This document shows, one piece after another, positions 25,052-36,700 of a stretch of 64,000 nucleotides of DNA. Location of the stretch: assembly GCA_026545225.1 (NCBI GenBank), contig CM048846.1:59338270-59402269 (forward strand), given 5' to 3'. The position numbers and the translations under genes were made by a program. The notes below the pieces were generated by a model. The model was not told the origin of the DNA, did no database searches, and worked only from the letters and a program-made list of their open reading frames with translations. The DNA comes from Cornus controversa (Eukaryota > Streptophyta > Magnoliopsida > Cornales > Cornaceae). Each line of letters opens with the position of its first letter. Position 1 is the stretch's first letter.

Positions 25052-26435
25052 TGATGGTCCGGGAAGCCCATGAACATGTTTGCCCAAGATTTAATGTCAA
25101 AAGGATTTGTAGGGGTATTAGTGTCATTTCACATAATTTTATGATTTAACTAATTGCCTAGCTCTATTATATTTTTTCATATATTTGCACTAACCTAATT
25201 GCATGGGTAATTCTGTCAAATTCTTAAAGAAGGACAAATTGGAAATTTTTTATGTTAAGGCAAGATTGGTGCAGGGGCAATTTGGGAACTAAAAGTTACT
25301 AGGGTTTCTATTGTTTCAAAATAATATATATATATATATATATATAAAGAAAAAGAAAAGCGAAGAGATGATATATATATCATCCTTCTCGACTGTTAAA
25401 GGGGTAGGTGCTTAATTTCTTATTTCGGCGCTGGAGGAGTGAAAAAACAGAGAGCTATTGCAAAGTTTAGAAAGAGAGAAAAATATAGAGAAAGAGAAAG
25501 AGAGAGAGAAGAGGAGAGATGACCGACATGGTTGCTCACGATCTGATGTTGCTAATCTTAGTTTATAGTTGCTCACGATCTAATGTTGCTGATTTTGGGT
25601 TTTGATCTCTCACGATCTGAAGTTGTGATTTTGGGTTTTGATCTCTCACGATCTGAAGTTGTGATTTCGGGTTTTTGATCTCTCACGATCTGAAGTTTTG
25701 ATTTCAGCTTCTGATGTCCTCACGATCTAAAATGTTGATTTCGGGTCTTGGCCTCTCATGATCTAATTTGCTTATTTTAGTTTTTGGTTTCTCACAAATC
25801 TATTTTGCTGTTTTCGGTTCTTGGTTTATCAAGATCTGAAGTGTTGTTTTTTGTTCTTGGTCTCTCACGAACTGAAGTGATGGTTTCAATTCTTGGTCTC
25901 TCATGCTCTGTTCATTGAACCAAATCTTAAGGCTCTATTCATCCTGTTTGTTGACTCAGAATACGGTAACCTCAGCTTCATAGATTTGGATCTTAGAATC
26001 TCAGCTTTAATGATTCTCTAAATAGAATCCCAGCTTCAACCATGGTTCTAATTTCTGGGTTTTCAATTTATGGTTCCATCGACTGGCACAAACTGGTCGT
26101 GTTTATTTCTTTAGAACAGGTTGAAAGACAGAGTAGTACCAGCATAGCTCCTCATGGAAAATACCAAATTGAAGGAGAATTATCAAGTAGCTAGGAACGG
26201 GATTCATTGAAAGATGGTTCTACTACAAGTCCGTTGTAGCTACACTTTGAGGGTGTACTTATTGAAGCCTATCACTGCAAGAGTTCAAGTGTCATTATTT
26301 GCCAAGAAGTCAAATGGTCGTGTCATTATCGAGCTGGACCTTGAAGACCTTCTATCAAGCTTGAAGAAGTTGTCATTTACTACATCGAATTGACTCCACG
26401 TTCACTATGTATAGTCCAAGTATTGGTATACTTTG
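25052..26435 (+). repeat. 3' LTR of the copia element, left part
   Basis: Parallel to 18332 to about 19845 of the 5' LTR. Interrupted after CTTTG by an inverted LTR of the same family; the rest of the 3' LTR is 30575-30947. Confidence 0.85.
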
Positions 26436-27289
26436 TGATGAACCTAGAGGGGGAGGGGGTGAATAGGTTCTTTCAATTTTTCTTCCTAATATTTCAAGTT
26501 TGGCTGGCACATGCAATCACACAATTTTAGACACAAAGATTTATAGAGGAAAAATCCAGGGTGGAGTAAAAAAACCTCTCCGAATTGAGCTCCACTATGT
26601 CCGAAAGGGTAGTACAGTAATCTTCAAATCACTCTCACTCACCCAACTCACAATATAGTCACTCCATCTCTCAACCCAGTTCACAGCCTCCCCTAAGCCT
26701 GAACCACTCTCACCAAATCTCATAACAGCTTTTTCGCTCTCAACCCAGCCCAGGCTTCCTAAAGCCCAAGTTATCTCTCACCAATCTCACCATAATCACT
26801 CACACTCCCTCTGTCCAAAGTATCCCAATACTTGGACCATACATAGTGATAGTAGAGTCAGTTCGATGTAATGAACAGCAACTCTTCAGGCTTTGATTGT
26901 TGGTCTTCAAGGTTGATCTTCAAATCTTCAAGCTCTGATTGTTAGTCTTCAAAATCCAGCTTGATAATGACACAACCACTTGACTTCTTGATAGATGATG
27001 ACACTTTAACTCTTGCAGTGATAGGCTTCAATAAGTACACCCTTAGAGTATAGCTGCAATGGACTTGTAGTAGACACTCTTTCAATAAATCCCGCTCTCC
27101 GCTTCTTGAACAGCCATTCAGCTTGAAATTCACTTCAGACAATGATCCATGTATTTCTTTTTCTTCGTACCTGTTCTTAAAATGGACACAACTGCAACTG
27201 GAGTAGAAATTAGTAGCTCAAGCAGTTCAAAATATAAAGAGCACGAACACAATTAAGCAAAGCATAATTCAGCACTTTAGATATTCACA

Positions 27290-27900
27290 AAACAGGTTCA
27301 ACACTTTAGCACTATAAAAATAGCAATACCAGTTTACTAAATCAGCAAGTTTAAATCCCCAAATCAGCAATATAAATCAGCACAAACATCTCATTAATTC
27401 AGCAAATTTAAATCCCAAAATCAGTAATATACAACATTATTTGATCACCAAAAACAGCATATATGTTCAGCATAAATCAGCATATAAGCTACTTTAAAAT
27501 AGCAATTTCAGCACACTAAATAACAGCATATTAGCATATTTAAAATAGCAAATTTCAGCACAAATTTACAGCAAAAACATCATCAAATGAGCCTCAAATA
27601 GTAACTTAAGTTTTGAACAGCAACATCAAAGATTCAGCAACTTTAAGTTTTGGACTACAGCCACATAATTCAACAAAACAGATTTTTGGCAGCAAGTTAA
27701 TTAACTCAGCAATATGGAACACTGGCAGCAAGTATGAGCATAGCAAAAACAGATTCTTTTAAAGCTGAAATTAGAGATGCAGTAACAGAGATCAGAAATG
27801 TAGTTCAGCAAAAATGATTTCAACAAATTATGTTTCAACAACATGATTTTTGCAAATCTAATTCAGCAATGTGATTTCAGAATTGTATTTCAGTAATAGT
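27290..27900 (-). repeat. Irregular AGCA-rich repeat inside the inverted LTR
   Basis: Many imperfect short units with TTCAGCA, AATCAGCA and CAGCAATAT spaced about 20-40 bp. This is the likely counterpart, diverged, of the minisatellite in the host copia LTR. No coding signal. Confidence 0.5.
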
Positions 27901-28411
27901 TAAGTATGGCACACAACTGAAATTTTTGAAGAGGAGGAGAACACAGATTTTGTATATGATACTAAAATTCAAGAGCAGAAAACAAAGAATATCATTCAAT
28001 TTAATAACATATTCTAGAATTCAAAGTTAGAGAATATAGATCAAGTAAATCGCATATACAGAAATCAGAACACAGTATAGATCAATTGCAAAGCATATTT
28101 GAAAAATCTGAATAGAGAATATTGATCATTGAGAAGCAGAGAAGCATATTCAAGAATCAAAACAAACACATAATTTAGGTGCGCCTGTGATGTGTGTGTG
28201 TCAACAAGTAAACCACAACCAGTGCGCCTGTGCATATGTTTGAGAGTAATCTAACTACTGTGCACTTGTGAGTGTGAAAGAGAGAAAATTAGAAAGATTA
28301 TACCCAGATTTTGATCCCATGATTTTCAAGTATTGTAGTCATGTATGAATTCCAGAAGTTGAAATGAAGAGCAAGCCTTGATGTTCAGTACAAACTTGAT
28401 GAAGATGAGAG

Positions 28412-28599
28412 TGTAGACATTAAAAAATTACATGATGGACCCAAAATACAATTTGGGTTTATTTTCAGTTTAGCCCACTTTGAAATGTGGCCCAATGAGT
28501 TAGATAATTTGAAGCCTAGACTCACCACAAATAAATGAGTTATGGGTTGATCTAAATTATCTAAGAAGTCAAAGCCCACTTGAAAATGGGTCTAATGGA

Positions 28600-28649
<50 letters not shown>

Positions 28650-29085
28650 AATTATCAAAATTATCATAAAAGATAATTATAGGATAATTATTAAAGGAAA
28701 AGAAAGTTACAAATCTACCCCTCCGGTGAGCCTATAAATAAAGGTCTAGAGGTGGGAGAAGGAGGGCCAGAAGATTCTCAGAAAAAGCTGAAACTCTGCA
28801 GAAGTCTTCACTCAAAATCCAAAGCACCTAAACCCTGAAAGAGAAGAACAACAAGCACATCATCCACGTGCCGTTCTTCATCAAAAGTTTCAATCCAATT
28901 CAAGATCAAGCTCTTGCAGCCCTTGAAGTCGGATTACCAAGGAGATCGAATCAGAGGACTTTATCTTCATATTTCTTTTGTAAAGATTTACAGAGGATTG
29001 TACCATTTTTCTTGAATCAATAAAAATTGTTTATTTGTCACTAATTTTCGTTCCTAGATTTTCGGACACGAAATTTGTGTGTACA
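28412..29085 (+). mobile_element. Solo LTR, 674 bp
   Basis: TGTAGACA...TGTGTACA ends with exact 5-bp flanking duplication GAGAG (28407-28411 and 29086-29090). It contains an LTR-type promoter (CCTATAAATAAAGG near 28731-28743), an AATAAA signal near 29019 and an (AT)n tract at 28604-28644. No internal coding region, so it is a solo LTR by recombination. Superfamily not determinable from the LTR alone. Confidence 0.75.
28604..28644. repeat. (AT)n microsatellite
   Basis: About 20 dinucleotide units within the solo LTR. Confidence 0.9.
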
Positions 29086-29674
29086 GAGAGTGATGCTGAT
29101 GTCGGCGAAGAAGTTCTCAGCGATTGAAGATGCCGCCGAACAGAATCGTTGATGCCGGTAGAGAATTCTCGATAGCCATAAATGAATACCCAAGCTTTCT
29201 CTCTCTATATTTCACTCTGTTCTCACCTATTTTCTCTTTCTCTCGAAAAACGCAGCTCTCATCAACTCTCTTTCTCTCTCTAAAACCTAGCTCTCTCTCT
29301 CTCTCTCTATTTCTCAGTTTTATCTATATCAGCAACGATGAAGCTTCGATCATACTATAGCAACGATGAAGCTTCGAAGTCTTGTGTCCAATAACGCCAT
29401 CCCGTTGACGATGATTAAGCACTAAGGCTCAATTGACAGTGACGAAGCATCTCTTACTCTCTGTATTTTTCCTCACATGGCGCCGCAGCTCACACCCACT
29501 CTCTATTTTCCCTTTTTATTTTTCTCTCCCATCTTTTCTTTTTCTCACATCTTACATATATATCAGCGCCGCATGTGTACATTTGCTTTCCCTTTCTTTT
29601 TATAATTTAAATATTGTTATGAATGTGTGTGGGGTCCACTCACTTACCGTTAATTCTCTTCCTCTCTTACTGTT

Positions 29675-29677
<3 letters not shown>

Positions 29678-29722
<45 letters not shown>
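29678..29722. repeat. (AT)n microsatellite
   Basis: About 22 AT units. Open frames here encoding long YI repeats are products of this tract, not genes. Confidence 0.9.
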
Positions 29723-29724
<2 letters not shown>

Positions 29725-29801
29725 TACTATTACAACAAATATCACCTTTTGAATTTGATAGGAAACCCTAGCAACCTTACTTTCCCAATATGCCCCTGCA
29801 C

Positions 29802-30298
29802 CAGTGACGGACCCAGGAATTTTTGTGAGGGGGGACAACCTTTAACACTAAAAAAAAATTTCAAACCATCATAATAATTCTATTGAATAAATTTATTATT
29901 GTTCATTGATAACATTTACTTTATTATTAAAAAATTTCAAAAAAAATATTTATTTCATTATTTTTTTAATTTATCTATTAAAAATTAAATAAATTTGTTT
30001 TTATAGATATAGAGAGAGAGGGGACAAACTCAAAGAGAGAGAGAGAGAGAGAGAGGGTAAAAAAGAGAGAAATAGATCGGATAGAGAGAGGGGACAAAGA
30101 GAGAAAAAGAGAGAGAAAGAAAGAGAAGGATAGAGAGAGAAATATTGGGGAGAGAGAGGGGACGAAGAGAGAGAAAGAGAAGGGAAGAGAGAGAGATTAA
30201 AAAAAATTAGGGGGGGGGGCCTAGTGGAGTTTTTTTTGTAATTTTAGGGGGGTGGGGGGGCATATGCCCCCACTGGACCCTTCATGGGTCCGTCCCTG
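29802..30298 (+). mobile_element. Tip100-like hAT MITE
   Basis: 497 bp with inverted ends CAGTGACGGACCCA and TGGGTCCGTCCCTG and an exact 8-bp target duplication CCCTGCAC (29794-29801 and 30299-30306). The CAGNGNCGGANCCA end type and the 8-bp duplication are known hallmarks of Tip100-type hAT elements. The interior is a long GA-rich tract (about 30009-30200) with no transposase, so it is non-autonomous. Confidence 0.85.
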
Positions 30299-30574
30299 CC
30301 CTGCACTATTGTTGCCCTAGCAATAAATTCTAAAATGCCCTTCTTTGAGAATTTGACGAAATTGCCCTATAATTAAATACTCAATTTTCCCTTACAATTA
30401 GGTTAGTACAAATGCATGACATGATATATAACTGTAACAAGACAGATAAATTAAATCATGTAAATACACCCAATGTGAGCTGTTAAAAGTGAAATGACAA
30501 TAATGCCCCTGCCAATCCTTTTGACATTAAAACCTGGACAAACATGCTCATGGGCTTCCCGGACCATCATTTTG

Positions 30575-30947
30575 GACAGGAGGAGTGTGAGTGATTGTGG
30601 TGAGATAGGTGAGAGATAACTTGGGCTTTAGGAAGCCTGGCTAGGTTGAGAGCAAAAAAGATGTTGTGAGAATTGATGAAAGTGGTTCAGGCTTAGGGAG
30701 GACAAACTGGGTTAAGAGCTGGAGTGACTATGTGGTGAGTTGGGTGAGTGAGAAAGAGATTGGAGAATTACTGTCTACCTTTTCAGACATAGTGGAGCTC
30801 AGTTCGAAGAGATTTTTTATCCCACCCTGGGGTTTTCCTCTATAAACAATTGTGTCAAAATGTGTGATTGGATTTTATAGCCAAACTTGCATTATTAGGA
30901 AGAAAAATCGAAGAACCTATTCACCCCCTCTCCCTTTAGGTTCATCA
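30575..30947 (+). repeat. 3' LTR of the copia element, right part
   Basis: Resumes at GGACAGGAGGAGTGTGAG, parallel to 19846-20217 of the 5' LTR, and ends AGGTTCATCA before the CATAT target duplication. Confidence 0.85.
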
Positions 30948-30952
30948 CATAT

Positions 30953-31816
30953 AAATCCACATAATTCAATTATTGTGTTCACAATCCATACATATTACAT
31001 GTATAAATTCATAATCGTCATATAGCACAAAGATGAACATCAATAATATGCATTTAACCATAATGAAGGAAAGGAAAATTATAAATAACCAGACCACCCT
31101 CCCAAGCATGATAAACTCAACCCAAACCTTCTCAAACTCACCAATCACCTAGGAATCGATGACTATAAGAGAATAAACACCCCTAACTCAAGTTTGAAGC
31201 TTTCTAGCCAAAACCCTAGAATCCTCCAAGTTTCAACTTCTTCAAAATCTTATTTTGTTCAGTTCAAACCAAAGCCCTTAACCTGTAGAACAATTAGTCC
31301 TTTGTTGACAACCTCCAAATCCAAGCTTAAAGCTTCCAAAATGAAGAGAGAAAAAGAAGAGATGAAAATGGAGAGAAAGGGAGTAATGGCTGGTTGTCTC
31401 TAGCTTCACAAATGGTTGAGATCTCAGCCATATAAATATTTGTAATATCTTGGGACATGAAATGACTAAAATGGCCCCGGACCACTTAACGTACTCTCTC
31501 GACCTCCATTTTTGATTTCGAAAGCAGTTATGGTTCTGAAATTACTTCCTTAACTTTTTTCACATTTCATTTGGTTTAAAACAAAAAAAAATAAGTTTTT
31601 TTTAAATAATATTTGATTTTTCGAGTCCACCCGACCCGTGTCTTGTGTCACACTGACCCGAAAATATCAAAATGAACCAAATGGCTCAAAAATATCTCCA
31701 GACCTCTAGACAAGTCTCCAAACATACATTTCATATTTATAATGCACGCAACATCATTTATACATCAATAAATAGAAATAAAAGAAAACTGGTCAAAATT
31801 AAACCTGATCTCTACA
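30953..31816 (-). repeat. Right part of the gypsy LTR carrying the copia element
   Basis: Ends at TCTCTACA; the segment near 31770-31816 is the reverse complement, with divergence, of the LTR start at 40791 (TGTAAAGACCGGGTC...TTTTCTTTTATTT). The CCGACCCGTGTC block near 31630 corresponds to the GGGCCCGGGACCC block near 40960. The open frame at 31194-31403 is incidental. Confidence 0.7.
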
Positions 31817-31821
31817 CTGCT

Positions 31822-31960
31822 ACTTAGAAAGGATACAAGTTCTATCATCCATCATCAAGAAAGGTCTTTGTCAACATGGATCTCATATTTCATGACACTG
31901 AGACACTTTATTGGGTTATCTCTTGAAGGGGAGAGTATCTGCTTGTGTGTGACGAATATT
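31822..31960 (+). pseudogene. Ty1/copia integrase fragment, right piece
   Basis: Encodes the block GYKFYHPSS followed by KVFVNMD and FHDTE, the expected continuation of the copia fragment that stops at 16730. This shows that the 15 kb between is a later insertion complex. Confidence 0.75.
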
Positions 31961-33224
31961 CACTAACATACGACGAGATAGGTACAAAACATTCACAAAA
32001 GATTTGTTAATGTATGATAACGTTTAACTCACAAAACATATTTAAAGTGTACATACATGTATCATTAAATCACAAAAAATAATATTTGATTACCTTTTTC
32101 AACACATTAACGTATTTAATTCATTTCAAGGTTTAAAATTGAATTAGGAGACATTTAATATATGAATCATCCTATAATAGAGCTTTCAAGCAGATGCAAT
32201 GCAATAGGAATTACTTTACAAGTTATCCGAACACTCACCAACCTATACTATCCATGATCTTGGCCTTCATATGTAATCTCATAATCCATTGGTACACATG
32301 AGTTTTATCAACTTGAGTATCAAAGATTAATATGTAAAAACACAACACCCAAGTTGATACTAGTGGTGCAAATGAGGGGCAATCAAAACCCATCCCTAAG
32401 GTTGAGGCTACCCGAGTCTAATTTAATCTAAACTTGAGGTGTTCAACTGAGCTTACAATGATCAAACCAAGGCAAGTTGGTCAAATCGTTTGAATTGATT
32501 TTATTAACTGGAAGTGTGTATAAAATTTATGCTTCATCCTGAAAATTGCACCAGTTTTACTCTTTCATCTTCACCCACAATCACCTAGTCTGAACTTCCT
32601 TGTGGTCAAATGACCTATATTTCAGGACTCAGATGTATTTTAATGTCCCAATATAAACCATTCAAATCCTATATATATGACTACTAAACATTCCAAAGTG
32701 AAGTGCAAAAATTCAGCTACCATCTCAATCCATTCAGATATCATACATGTTAGATTCAGCATAATAAAATTATATGGATAGTGAAATTGAAACTCCACAA
32801 TGAAAACAAAGGCAATTCTCTTCGAACTTCAACTATCCTCAACAATGATATGGACAAGGGAAATTTTTTAGACAAGTGCTCTTTTTGAAAGGAATGAAAT
32901 AGGGCCAATGTCTTGTTGGACAATCAATAAACAAACAAACAATACTTTTATCTACGTAACTATCTGAAATTGATTTACACGCCATGGATAGAGGTGTAAT
33001 GGTACAAGTGGAATCAACAGATATAACAACGGTAGACGAGCTTTAGGAACTGATTACAATTTTCTGCATAAAAAATTTAAAAAAATAAAAATGCCTTGGA
33101 TCATTTCACAGGTCAAAAGATTAAAACCATCATCCACTACAACCAATTCCTACTTTTTTACATTTTCCAACTGTTGAATCTTCTTCTTTTGTTGAGTGTG
33201 TATGCATAAACCCCAAATACTTCT
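31961..33224. other. Intergenic and 3' flank of the NPY-like gene
   Basis: No open frame with a recognisable domain. The part nearest 33224 must hold the 3' untranslated region of the minus-strand gene; I could not place a polyadenylation signal with confidence. Confidence 0.5.
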
Positions 33225-33791
33225 CTACGATATGGAATGTCTCCTATGCCTTGAAGATGAACCAGAGGACTTGGTTTCCCCTTGAATTATTGAATTGGGG
33301 CTCTGAGAACTACCAGATGTCTCAGAGCTCCTATTCTCCCCATGCCCATGCCCATGCCCATGCCCCCCATGGCTTTTACCCACAACCCACAACTTATCGA
33401 AAATTCTCCTTGACCGAGAAGGCCGCAACTGCACAGCACTTCCTCTGTTTCTGCTACCCTTTTTAACCAATTTTCCGTTTTTCTGAATATCCTCATCTTT
33501 CATCTTCATTTGACTCATCTGTTTCCCAAGGGATTTACAGTTTTCTAGCACAGTCTTCTCCCAATTCTCTTCAGTTTTAATCGTGTAACGTGGTGTGTCG
33601 ACATGGTGGTTGTTAAGGGCTTGAACCCCAGCAGCTGCTCTAACTTGCTCAAAAAAGAGAACCTGTACTACGACTCGGAGTGGAAGCTGCTCATTTTGTG
33701 CTGCATGCATGGATGCATCCATTGTCAATTTCTTGACATCCATCAACCCACATAACTTCTTTCTTTCAGCTTTTGTCAACTTTGGGTGCTC
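33225..33791 (-). CDS. NPY-like: NPY-like gene, coding exon 4
   Basis: 567 bp including the stop codon, from [13 protein letters not shown] to RHRRHSIS. Acceptor is ATTTTCAG. It contains the end of NPH3, a Lys/Glu-rich helix, the SRSRRIF block and the His/Gly repeat encoded by a CCATGC hexanucleotide array on the plus strand (33337-33363). Confidence 0.94.
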   Translation of the reverse strand, partial: EHPKLTKAERKKLCGLMDVKKLTMDASMHAAQNEQLPLRVVVQVLFFEQVRAAAGVQALNNHHVDTPRYTIKTEENWEKTVLENCKSLGKQMSQMKMKDEDIQKNGKLVKKGSRNRGSAVQLRPSRSRRIFDKLWVVGKSHGGHGHGHGHGENRSSETSGSSQSPNSIIQGETKSSGSSSRHRRHSIS

Positions 33792-36700
33792 CTGAAAATT
33801 AATAATCTTTCAGTGTTTTGTACAAGTAACTATTTTCACATTCAAAAGGTAGTATTTGTTCATCCCCTGCCATATTCAAAAGAGGAACGCCTACTGTTAG
33901 ATCTTTAGCAGAGCTACTCAAGGAAGCTCTCTCTCTCTCTCTCTCTCACTAGCTAAATATTTGAAGCAATGTCAACCATGCAACAGGTGCACCTCTCCAT
34001 ACTGTGATAAGTGCACACTCAAATGTGAATAATAGGAACTCCAATAAAAAAGTCTAAGAATCATGGACACGGATACGACAAATTGTAAAAGAAAAAAGAT
34101 ATGGACACGGTGGGAACACGCCGACAAATAAATATATATTTTTATATATATGATCCTATATTTTAAGAGTAATATTATTTTTCATCAACCTAACAATGAA
34201 AAATTCACAAATCATAATAATTAATGAGTTATAAAAATAATTAGTTTATCGTTTAAAGAACTACCCAATTGAATCTACTCCACAACAATAATAATAGTCG
34301 TTTTATTAAACAAAACTTAAAATATTATATGTTATGACAGCCATATTTATTAAAAAAAATGCGAAGTCAGCATATTTACACTCTTAACTTATATTTCTTT
34401 TTAAAACTTTCTTGAAACTCTCTAACGATACGACACGTGTGTCGGACAAGCAATGTCAACCATGCAACCGGTGCACCTCTCCATACTGTGATAAGTGCAC
34501 ACTCAAATGTGAATAATAGGAACTCCAAAAAGAAAGTCTAAGAAGCATGGACACAGATGCGACACGACACGGACACAGCGACACGACAAATTGTAAAAAA
34601 AAATAAGATATGGACACAGCGGTAACACGCCGACAAACAAATATATATTTTTATATATATGATCCTATATTTTAAGAGTAATATTATTTTTCATCAACCT
34701 AACAATGAAATATTCACAAATCATAATAATTAATGAGCTATGAAAATAATTAGTTTGTCGTTTAAAGAACTACCCAATTGAATCTACTCTACAACAATAA
34801 TAATAGTTGTTTTTTTTAAAACAAAACTTAAAATATTATATGTTACGACAGCCATATTTATTAAAAAAATGCAAAGAAGTCATCATATTTACACTTTAAC
34901 CTATCTTTCTTTTTAAAACTTTCTTAAGACTCCCCAACGATACGACACAAATTCTTCGACCTTGTAGGCATGTTCGTGCTTCCTAGGAAACAGTATGGTG
35001 TAGGAATGTGAATAAAAGTAGCTAGGGAAAGAAAAGAGTGAGGACCATGTTAGTTGGGTGATAGAGATGTGAGATATCCCCACCAACCCAACACCCCGCC
35101 CCCCTTCAGAGTAAATTTGCCCATCTCAATTGGTATCCTACCACCTTTCCCTCCACTGTGAGAAACTTTGTCCATCTCAAGTGGTTCACACCCTATAAAG
35201 CATTTCAAACGGTTCTCTGTGATCAGATAATGAATGAAAAGACATTCCTATGGTCCAAATCACCAAAGCAAGAGTATGACTCGGGATCCTCAAAAAATAG
35301 TTCATCCATCTAGAGTGGCTCCTGCCACAAAGAGCTGTAGTCTACTGATATCCCCTCTACCTCCCAAAGTGGATGATTGAGTGTTAGCAAAGTGGATGGA
35401 AAAAAAAAACTGATGTGGCTACCACTTGTCACTTGTTCCACAAGTATGTTACAAGCATCATAATGGCAAAAACACAAGTATCAGATTTAAAACATTTTGA
35501 AACAAGCACCTACGGGTTTTTTATGAGTCTTAGCGAATGCAATAGAGAAGACAAAAGAGGTGTATGTGGATAAGAATCGCACCTTTAGGTAGATGTCAAT
35601 GGCTCTGTACAATCCATCATGAATTGGTCTTGCTGACTCTGGAATTGACAGCGACACGTCAATGAAACTGGAGAGAGTGAGATTTGGATCATGAGCAATT
35701 TCTCTAAGATAGCAATCAATCAGTTTACCAACATTCAACCAGGATCCATGCCCCAAGACAAAATCACTGGTGTTATTCCCATTCTTCTCAACAATGTCCA
35801 AATTCTGGCTACATTTTTCATGCATCATAAATCGATTCACAAGGCACTGCACAAGTTCAACATCATAAATAGTAGTTTGGAGAGACCGTGCAGGGATCAA
35901 TAGATCGTTAAGAGAAGCCTCATCCAACTTCAAACTGATCCTCTTTATCAAATCTTCTTTTAGTGAATCATCTACTCCAACCAGAATGGCAACTTTCAAT
36001 AATTTGAGCAAGAAACTACAAGAACAACCCAAGCTCACATCAGAGGGCAATAGGCAAATTATTGTTTCAACCAAAGATTTGTTCCTCCTGATATAAACTT
36101 CAGAAACCAAAGCCTCAACAGAATCCGGCAACCATCTGACAGTATAAGTCTTTAATGCCTCCCCAATCACATTCCCATCCATTCTCCCCTTCGATCTCAC
36201 AGTAATCATAACTCGCTTGTAGAGATCGATATCCAGTTCACATATATCTTCAACCCACCAATCCTTAGGAACAGATTCAATTTTATCCTGGAATTTCACA
36301 GCATTCTCAATAATTTTATCTTGGACTGCTAATTTCCTGTTATATGTATAAGACCAGTTGACATTTGAGGGATCCACAGAGGTTTTAGATGCAATTGAAT
36401 CTATGCATCTACCAACAACCTTCAGATCTTCGGACCAGGGTAAAAGAGAATTGGTGGTTTGCAGAACAATAATAGAATCTTTCCAGCTACGGAAAACACT
36501 CGAGTTGAGGAACACCTCAATTTTAAAAATTAGGTTCCCTCGGTCTACATCCTCAGTCATCTCAAGATACTCTGCTGCACAACGGGCAGCCACAACATTG
36601 TAAGCATTCAGAGTTACAGTCATCCCATAGCAGAATTTGGCACAAATTTCAAAGGCTTTTGGCCCACCGGGAAAGTCAACCAAATAAATTTCATCAGAAT

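Larger units (their letters stand above)
26436..30569 (-). mobile_element. Inverted solo LTR of a related copia subfamily
   Basis: The left edge TGATGAACCTAGAGGGGG is the reverse of the copia LTR end and the right edge CCGGACCATCA is the reverse of its start. No internal coding region. Flanks CTTTG (26431-26435) and TTTTG (30570-30574) fit a 5-bp target duplication with one change. Without its own insertions it is close to 3 kb, longer than the host LTR (1.9 kb), so it is a relative, not a sister copy. It carries a solo LTR (28412-29085) and a hAT MITE (29802-30298). Confidence 0.78.
18332..30947 (+). mobile_element. SIRE-like Ty1/copia element with nested insertions
   Basis: Long LTRs (5' 18332-20217; 3' 25052-26435 plus 30575-30947), tRNA-Met-type primer site, gag, protease, integrase, reverse transcriptase, RNase H in copia order, purine tract, and an exact 5-bp target duplication CATAT (18327-18331 and 30948-30952). 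The 1.9-kb LTRs, the AAAAGGGGGAGAT purine tract and the integrase and reverse transcriptase motifs fit the SIRE/Maximus lineage. Coding region broken several times. A sampled LTR stretch differs by roughly 9%, so the insertion is some millions of years old. It carries a SINE in pol and an inverted solo LTR in its 3' LTR. Confidence 0.88.
16731..31816 (-). mobile_element. Solo-type chromovirus gypsy LTR (minus), split by a copia element
   Basis: The left edge is an LTR end read in reverse (TGTCATGCCCCGAATT), with a second LTR-end copy at about 16854 (TGTCACACCCCAAAG) and a primer-site-like stretch between them. The right edge TCTCTACA at 31811-31816 is the LTR start, matching the LTR start at 40791. 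Flanks CTACT (16726-16730) and CTGCT (31817-31821) fit a 5-bp target duplication with one change. Without the nested copia element it is about 2.4 kb, and no internal coding sequence is present. Inserted in the copia integrase fragment. Confidence 0.72.

Noticed and set aside
29433-29874. Overlapping frames with long Tyr-Ile repeats on both strands
   Set aside because: Produced by an (AT)n microsatellite and by the edge of the hAT MITE.
31194-31403. Plus-strand frame of 69 codons
   Set aside because: Lies inside the gypsy LTR with no family similarity.
33251-33496. Frames with His-Ala or Gly-Met repeats opposite and beside exon 4
   Set aside because: Other-frame readings of the CATGCC hexanucleotide array in the NPY-like gene.
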